This document shows positions 58,437 through 64,000 of a DNA stretch of 64,000 nt, one piece after another (position 1 is the stretch's first letter; each line of letters begins with the position of its first letter). The DNA is from Pachypanchax playfairii. Lineage: Eukaryota > Chordata > Actinopteri > Cyprinodontiformes > Aplocheilidae. A model generated the notes under the pieces. It did not search any database and had not been told where the DNA came from. It saw only the letters and a program-made list of their open reading frames with translations. Made by a program: the position numbers and the translations under genes. The stretch is taken from the NCBI GenBank assembly GCA_006937955.1, contig SSNP01000131.1:412532-476531 (forward strand). Direction: 5' to 3'.

Positions 58437-59455
58437 GCTTTATCCAGAAAAATAATATAACAAAGAGCAGCTGCAAAGATTTTGCAGACTGGCGAATTGA
58501 TGATCTTACTGATAATTTTACAGCTTCAATGCGCATGTCATTGGATCAAGTTGCTCCTCTGAAAATGAAGGTAATCAGCCAGAGGAGGCGTGCTCCTTGG
58601 TTTAATTTAGAGCTGCGTATGCTAAAAAGAACTTCAAGAAAGTTAGAAAGGAAATGGCGTTCCACTAAGCTAGAAGAAGTTTATTTATCTTGGAGAGATA
58701 GTCTGCTCAAATACAAAAGAGCCCTTCGTAGGGTTAGAACTGAGTATTACTCGTCCCTCATAGAGGAGAACAAGAACAATCCCAGGTTTCTGTTTAGTAC
58801 TGTAGCCAGATTAATAAAAAACCCAACTTCTGTTGAACCATGTAGAATAGACTTAAAACTTTCCTTTTTACACAACCCTTTAGTCAGGGTTAGCTTGGGT
58901 TCTCCTGAGCTTTCCCTTTAGTTATGCTGCTATAGGTTTAGACAGCCGGAGGACATACTGACCACATTTCTTCACTCTGCTGTCTTTCTTTACTCTGGCT
59001 GCCTCTGAGGAGGGTGTATCTCACATAAACAAACAATGAAATATTCCCACTAGAGCCATCAAATTGTTATTGCTTTGATTGTTACTGCTGCCATTAACTG
59101 TTTCTCTGTTTATCTTTCTATAGACATGACGACTGGCCAAAATACATCTGTGTTTGTCTGTGTCTCTTTCCTGTCAGCTCAGACCCCAGTCGGCTAAGGC
59201 AGAAGGCCGCCCATCCTGAGCCGGGTTCTGCTAGAGGTTTCTTCCTGTTAAAAGGGAGTCGTTCCTTTCCACTGTCGCCAATTGTGCTTGCTCAGGATGG
59301 GGGATTGTGCTGAAATAACAATTCAGCCCAATCGGCTGGTTCCTTAGATAGAAAATGTTTTATTATTAATTGGTTGATTTTTCTGTGAAGTGCCTTGAAA
59401 TGACTTTGTCATGAACTGGCGCTTTATAAATAAATAAACTTGAAACTTGAAACTT
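58437..59455 (+). mobile_element. Internally deleted L2-like LINE
   Basis: 5' part encodes the linker after the endonuclease domain, about 130 codons, including APWFNLELRMLKR and YYSSLIEENKNNPRFLFSTV, a pattern I know from fish L2/CR1-type elements. At about 58848 this passes straight into the 3' UTR (acttaaaactttcc, gttatgctgctataggttta, ttcctgttaaaagggagt, ggcgctttataaataaat) and a short acttgaa-type tandem tail. The whole reverse transcriptase is missing. No long target duplication is visible, as expected for L2. Confidence 0.8.
58473..58850 (+). pseudogene. LINE ORF2 fragment (endonuclease-RT linker)
   Basis: The frame is open through DDLTDNFTASMRMSLDQVAP, RRRAPWFNLELRMLKRTSRK and YYSSLIEENKNNPRFLF, then leaves the homologous region at about 58848. 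An ATG at 58529 is an internal methionine, not a start. The family protein carries an AP endonuclease before this part and a reverse transcriptase after it; both are absent here. Non-functional remnant, but without a stop inside the retained piece. Confidence 0.75.
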
Positions 59456-59624
59456 TTCACACCCACTATGAAGGTAAGAACACCTGTGGAGCTAAAATAT
59501 TCAACAGAAAAATCAGAAAAACCGTTTTTAATGGAAGGGCCTCTTTAAAGACATGGTATTTTATTAATATGTGACAGTGTTTTGTAAATCCAGAGGGAAA
59601 ACAAGTAAACCAATATTTGATATT

Positions 59625-59712
59625 AAGACTTTGCATTATGACTATTTGAGAAAGGCACCAGCTTTCCGCAATCTGAACAGGAACAAGTAGGTTTAGGTAA
59701 TGACTGACTGAC
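59625..59712 (+). repeat. ATGGACTGG repeat 3' fragment
   Basis: aaggcaccagctttccgcaa, tgaacaggaacaagtaggtt, taatgactgactgac. Confidence 0.5.
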
Positions 59713-60077
59713 TTTGCGTTTTTTCTGACACAATGAAATTAGAATAATTTCAACTGTTCTGCCATCAGCTTTCCTTAACGCTACTTTTGTAAACAAAAAT
59801 TTTGGTCAGTGATATAAATCATACTGTAGGCTGGTGCCTCAGCCAAATAAGCAGACTGACAAAATCAATGTCAGTGTCTTCTTAAACCCAAGGCTGTCCT
59901 TCACACCTTTAAGAAGGACAAACCTCAGGCTTCAGTCCCTATCTCCCCGAAGCCTGATCCCTATCTGCCCGTCTGTAAAAATGTTTCCTCTCTCACACTC
60001 TGGGCTGCATCCCAAGAAAGTAATGTCAGTTTTAACTATTAAATTCTGGTCAGTGATTTTACAGGAATGCAGTCATA

Positions 60078-60122
60078 TCTCAAATCAAATCAAATATTAT
60101 TTATAAGCACATTTCATAGTCA
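60078..60122 (-). repeat. LINE/SINE tail fragment (minus)
   Basis: tcaaatcaaatcaaatatta, then taagcacatttcatagtc, a 3' tail in inverse orientation. Confidence 0.45.
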
Positions 60123-60255
60123 TATTAACCAACTGTGCTTTTCAACTGGAAAAAATGCAACATGAAGTAAAATACAGTTATAAATTAAATAGAATGTGCA
60201 TGTGAATATGCACTGTATGCACAAATACATGCATGCACATACACATAAACATGTA

Positions 60256-61475
60256 CACTCACCGGCCACTTTATTAGGTACACCTGTCCAACTGCTCGTT
60301 AACACTTAATTTCTAATCAGCCAATCATATGGCGGCAACTCAGTTCATTTAGGCATGTACACATGGTCAAGACAATCTCCTGCAGTTCAAACCGAGCATC
60401 AGTATGGGGAAGAAAGGTGATTTGAGTGACTTTGAACGTGGCATGGTTGTTGGTGCCAGAATGGCTGGTCTGAGTATTTCAGAAACTGCTGATCTACTGG
60501 GATTTTCACGCACAACCATCTCTAGGGTTTACAGAGAATGGTCCCAAAAAGAAAAAATATCCAGTGAGCGGCAGTTCTGTGGGCGGAAATGCCTTGTTGA
60601 TGCCAGAGGTCAGAGGAGAATGGCCAGACTGGTTCGAGCTGATAAAAAGGCAACAGTGACTCAAATAACCACTCGTTACAACCGAGGTAGGCAGAAGAGC
60701 ATCTCTGAACCCACAGTACATCGAACTTTGAGGCAGATGGGCTACAGCAGCAGAAGACCACGCCGGGTGCCACTCCTTTCAGCTAAGAACAGGAAACTGA
60801 GGCTACAATTTGCACAAGCTCATCGAAATTGGACAATAGAAGATTGGAAAAACGTTGCCTGGTCTGATGAGTCTCGATTTCTGCTGCGACATTCGGATGA
60901 TAGGGTCAGAATTTGGCGTCAACAACATGAAAGCATGGATCCATCCTGCCTTGTATCAACGGTTCAGGCTGGTGGTGGTGGTGTAATGGTGTGGGGAATA
61001 TTTTCTTGGCACTCTTTGGGCCCCTTGGTACCAATTGAGCATCGTTACAACGCCACAGCCTACCTGAGTATTGTTGCTGACCATGTCCATCCCTTGATGA
61101 CCACAATGTACCCAACTTCTGATGGCTACTTTCAGCAGGATAATGCGCCATGTCATAAAGCTGGAATCATCTCGGACGGTTTCTTGAACATGACAATGAG
61201 TTCACTGTACTCAAATGGCCTCCACAGTCACCAGATCTCAATCCAATAGAGCATCTTTGGGATGTGGTGGAACGGGAGATTCGCATCATGGATGTGCAGC
61301 CGACAAATCTGCGCCAACTGTGTGATGCCATCATGTCAATATGGACCAAACTCTCTGAGGAATGCTTCCAGCACCTTGTTGAATCTATGCCACGAAGAAT
61401 TGAGGCAGTTCTGAAGGCAAAAGGGGGTCCAACCCGTTACTAGCATGGTGTACCTAATAAAGTGGCCGGTGAGTG
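60256..61475 (+). mobile_element. Complete Tc1/mariner element, DD36E-like
   Basis: 1220-bp element flanked by TA at 60254-60255 and 61476-61477. Termini are 29-bp perfect inverted repeats starting CACTCACCGGCCACTTTATT. Between them lies a single transposase gene broken by one base. The terminus differs completely from the CAGTGGGG family elsewhere in the window, so two Tc1 families are present. High TIR identity and a single lesion suggest a young insertion. Confidence 0.95.
60404..61443 (+). pseudogene. Tc1/mariner transposase (DD36E-like) with one frameshift
   Basis: Starts ATG at 60404 (MGKKGDLSDFERG) and would be about 346 residues, normal for the family. Residues 8-50 form the first helix-turn-helix (SISETADLLGFSRTTISRVY); a second lies around residues 70-115 (SEPTVHRTLRQMG), followed by a basic RRPRR. 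Catalytic Asp is residue 155 in AWSDES and Asp 246 in QQDNAP. A single missing base between 61177 and 61178 shifts the frame in ISDG; the shifted frame then reads to SPDLNPIEHLW and a TAG at 61441. Allowing for that base, 36 residues separate the second Asp from the Glu, matching the DD36E (Incomer) group as I recall it rather than DD34E. In the original frame translation ends at 61249, losing the catalytic Glu. Confidence 0.9.
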
Positions 61476-61496
61476 TACATGCACATCTGTCTTTAT

Positions 61497-61510
61497 ACAT
61501 ACATACATAC
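61497..61510. repeat. (CATA)n short run
   Basis: Three to four CATA units just right of the Tc1 element. Confidence 0.6.
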
Positions 61511-61534
61511 AATACACATGTGGCACATGTGTTG

Positions 61535-61640
61535 GCGCAGTTAGCACTGTTACCTTACAGTGAGAAAATATGACGTTCAAAGCCATACGAGGACCTTGCT
61601 GCATAGAGTTTACCCATGTGGACAAAATTGTTGATATTGT
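61535..61640 (+). repeat. ATGGACTGG repeat 5' fragment
   Basis: ggcgcagttagcactgttac and tatgacgttcaaagccatac, decayed, just right of the complete Tc1. Confidence 0.45.
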
Positions 61641-62069
61641 TTGTTAATGAATGATAAACTCACAATGGTAACAGAAATAACTAATCTGACAAAAGCAATA
61701 ATATATTTTAAAAAAATCTACAAATGTTAACCAATTAAAGTCAGACATTGCTTTTCAACTGGAAATATTTAAAAAATAAACTCATAGAACAGGCCTGTGT
61801 AACCTTAATGTTACTCTCAAAATATGGCTTCATACAAATATAATGCTGGAAAAATTGTCAGAAGATCTAAATTCGGCTCTGCTCCCAGAGAAAAGAAGGC
61901 GACTGAACAATAAGCTTAAATGTGGTTTTGAGGTACCTTGTATTGTGCAAGCAAAATAATCAACAAGAAATGAATGGCCATTCAATAAATGTTTACAAAT
62001 TTACACAGTGAAGAAATAATTCATTTGATTCAGAGCAAGTACTTCGGTTTCTCCTTAATTAAGATGCAC
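61641..62069. other. Unassigned AT-rich sequence
   Basis: No feature supported. Confidence 0.5.
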
Positions 62070-62285
62070 AGTCCCTATAGGGTGAGAACCCCACAGGCCC
62101 AATACAGTCCAGAGGACTACAGTCCAAAAGCAGCTGGGCTATCATGCGTTCGAGTGAATGTATGGTCCATCATCCACAAGGAAAATAACCGGAGAAGAAA
62201 AACGGCTACTACAGGAGCCTCCTACCAGCCCAACCAGCGGAGGAGGTCCTGGAGTTCAGTTCAGTTCCAGGTAAAACTCTTCAGT
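62070..62285 (+). other. Exon-like GC-rich segment of unknown nature
   Basis: Higher GC than its surroundings, codon-like sequence (TGASYQPNQRRRSWSSVQFQ) and a donor-like ccag|gtaaaact at about 62270. No family recognised, and the frame upstream is not convincing. Could be retroelement-derived. Confidence 0.25.
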
Positions 62286-62820
62286 CTAGATAAGCCTTGG
62301 CAGTTCTCGGACTTCTAGATCACCATCAAACCCTGTCCGACATGAAGACAGAACTCAATTATCTGGTGCACACAATAGTCAACCATATTAACTATCAATG
62401 CTAAACATTATTGGTATTAATAGCAGCAACAAAATTCATATTGTACAATAAATACTTCACTATATAAATTCTAGTTGAATATGTATAATAAATCAGCATA
62501 TTAAAATATTGAAGGAAAATCATTTCATCCTAAGACTGACAAAACACCTATAAGATGTATACCAGCCACAGTGACTGACTGGGGCTTAAAACAGAGCCTA
62601 GGAGATAGAACAATAATTAACCATCAAAAGATGGCTTTAAAAAATCACAGATTATAAATAACAATCATGACAACAATAAATAATTGTTCCCATTAATTAT
62701 ATTGTTTGTTGTGTTTTATATATCAAGAAAATGGTCAGAAGACCCAAGCTAACCGTCCATATAAAACCCCAATGGAGCGGTTAGGCTAAGCTACAAACAA
62801 ACTAAATGAAAGGAGTAGCC
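62286..62820. other. Unassigned AT-rich sequence
   Basis: Separates the exon-like segment from the CpG-rich patch; nothing supported. Confidence 0.5.
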
Positions 62821-63110
62821 CGACTTACCGATCCCGTTCTGTAACCCCGCACAGCACTCCCTTCGACCGCTCAATGGCTCGATAGTCGGCTCCTATAGTT
62901 TGACATTATGATTGCTCCTTTAGTTTGAGAGTTTGATACCGAACTAAATGGAAAATAGTCTCTTACCTGCAGCAAACGCTCAACCCCATGTGTAGTCCCT
63001 TCTCTTTCCGGTAAGCAACCGCTCCAGCTGTTACTGATTAAATCAGCTGGCTGGCGCATGTCACGTGACCGTGTGACGCAATACGCTACACGTAACCAAG
63101 ACACCGAAAC
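62821..63110 (-). promoter_or_regulatory. CpG-rich promoter/first-exon-like region (minus)
   Basis: On the minus strand: tcacgtgac E-box palindrome (63061-63069), TGACGCAAT-type site (63074-63082, plus strand), then two strong splice-donor sequences, ctgcag|gtaaga with exon end at 62967 and gatcg|gtaagt with exon end at 62829. CpG density is well above the flanks. A 77-codon minus-strand ORF (62871-63104) crosses the first donor and has no known motif. Could be a 5' end of a non-coding or antisense transcript, or the leader of an unrecognised retroelement. No downstream exon identified. Confidence 0.35.
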
Positions 63111-63254
63111 GAATGAAAATAATAAGATTGTTTCAGGGTTAACAGGGATTTTTAACAGGGTTTATCACCTGGGTTACACCTGGATAAAAGTGATAGTGCC
63201 CCTAAAACTGTCCAGCACATTGCTGTCTAGAATCGCTTGATAATCTCGAGATTT

Positions 63255-63515
63255 CATTGTACTGTGCACAGATTCAGCGTGGGGTTTCTCTGGCATCTAT
63301 GGCCTCCTCCCACAGACCAATAATATGAATTATAGCTTAATTGGTGACACTAAAATTGTCTTTAGGTGTGTATGTAAACAGTTATTCATCTCTATGTGGC
63401 CCTGTGATGGATTGGCGACCTGCCCAGTTATAACTCTGCCTCTTGCCCAAGAGTGCTGGAGATAGACAGCAGCACCCTGCAGCCCTGATTAGGAACAAGT
63501 GGGGACTGACAATGC
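63255..63515 (+). repeat. ATGGACTGG dispersed repeat
   Basis: ggcctcctcccacagaccaa, ttaattggtgacactaaaat, cctgtgatggattggcgacc, gaacaagtggggactgac. Confidence 0.7.
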
Positions 63516-63659
63516 GCATATGACACAGGTAATCATGATAATAATATTTTAAATACAATAACATGCATAATCAAACAAAGAAACACAAACATACACATAC
63601 CCAAACATAAATTCTAAACTGTATTATTACCTTAATTAAGATACTAAAAATTTAAAAAG

Positions 63660-64000
63660 AAATAGAGCATATGTGTCAGGTGTCAGATCGTTCCACGTTG
63701 TTTGTGGGCTCTCCCAGCTGGACCTTCCTCGTGCCCGGGTTCCCACACCGTGGTCCCCCCTGGGTCCAGCCTCTGTTCCTGGCAGCTCCCAGGCTGCTTT
63801 CGTTCCCGTTCTGGTTCGTTTGGGGAGGTGTGAACGGGCAACCGGACTCTGATTCGAACAAAACAATCGAACTTGAGTCAGCCTAAAAACGTGGGTCTCG
63901 GTTCGATTGAATCGAACTCTGGAGCGGTTCGATTGCATGTCTGAACACAACCTAACCGAGACCGCACTAAAAGCAGGAAACGGACTACATTGTGCATTGT
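63660..64000. repeat. GC-rich repeat-like sequence at the window end
   Basis: Contains tggttcgtttggggaggtgt, aacgggcaaccggactctga and a self-complementary cggttcgattgaatcgaac stretch (about 63900). The style is that of a DNA-transposon MITE, but the right end is outside the window. Confidence 0.35.

Larger units (their letters stand above)
57930..59544 (+). mobile_element. TTAA-flanked MITE, AGAGGCC family, copy 3, split by a LINE
   Basis: Best-preserved ends of the family: TTAA (57926-57929) then AGAGGCCATTTC, and GGGCCTCT then TTAA (59545-59548). Between the MITE halves (57930-58436 and 59456-59544) sits about 1 kb of L2-like LINE. In the two uninterrupted copies the join reads gacctgttttcacaccc. 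Confidence 0.85.

Overview
This is AT-rich vertebrate DNA from a ray-finned fish, most likely a percomorph teleost. The evidence is its repeats: fish-type Tc1/mariner elements, tRNA-derived SINEs with 'aagcgctatacaaata' tails, L2/Rex-like LINE remnants, hAT and pogo MITEs, and long ATTC and ATCC microsatellites. Nothing looks bacterial, so there are no operons or ribosome binding sites to annotate. Family names are from memory and from motifs; no database was searched.

Only one piece of a host gene is recognisable. It is a 30-bp microexon at 53472-53501 (+) with a long pyrimidine tract and CAAG before it and a strong donor after it. It encodes (G)LAHLTLNDQ(G) in phase 1-1, which I recognise as the alternatively spliced SS1 microexon of an alpha-neurexin. 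If so, the window is two large neurexin introns, about 53 kb upstream and at least 10 kb downstream, and almost everything else is transposon debris inside them.

Layout. 1-2.6 kb: intronic sequence and a TIR repeat. 2.65-5.6 kb: a 990-bp direct duplication around a 22-N gap and a DD34E Tc1; this looks like an assembly artefact from a heterozygous Tc1 insertion. 5.7-10.8 kb: an inverted pair of CCTCCGCC repeats, two copies of a TTAA-flanked MITE and a 763-bp hAT element. 12.9-27.3 kb: SINEs, microsatellites and several TTAA-flanked MITEs, one with a promoter-like module. 28.9-31.7 kb: LINE 3' ends and a decayed Rex1-like LINE. 33-41.8 kb: nested SINEs and MITEs. 43-47.8 kb: a CpG-rich palindromic patch, a decayed minus-strand Tc1, a hAT MITE and a pogo-like MITE. 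49-51.5 kb: a TTAA MITE, a SINE and hairpins. 53.3-53.8 kb: the microexon in pyrimidine-rich sequence. 55.3-56.75 kb: an RLE-type LINE remnant abutting a 5'-truncated DD34E Tc1 that is over 99% like the first copy. 57.9-59.5 kb: a TTAA MITE split by an internally deleted L2-like LINE. 60.25-61.48 kb: a nearly intact Tc1 with DD36E spacing and one frameshift. 62.8-63.1 kb: a CpG-rich patch that looks like a promoter and first exon on the minus strand.

Three points stand out: the neurexin microexon, the allelic false duplication, and at least eight MITEs that share TTAA flanks and AG-initial termini despite having different interiors.
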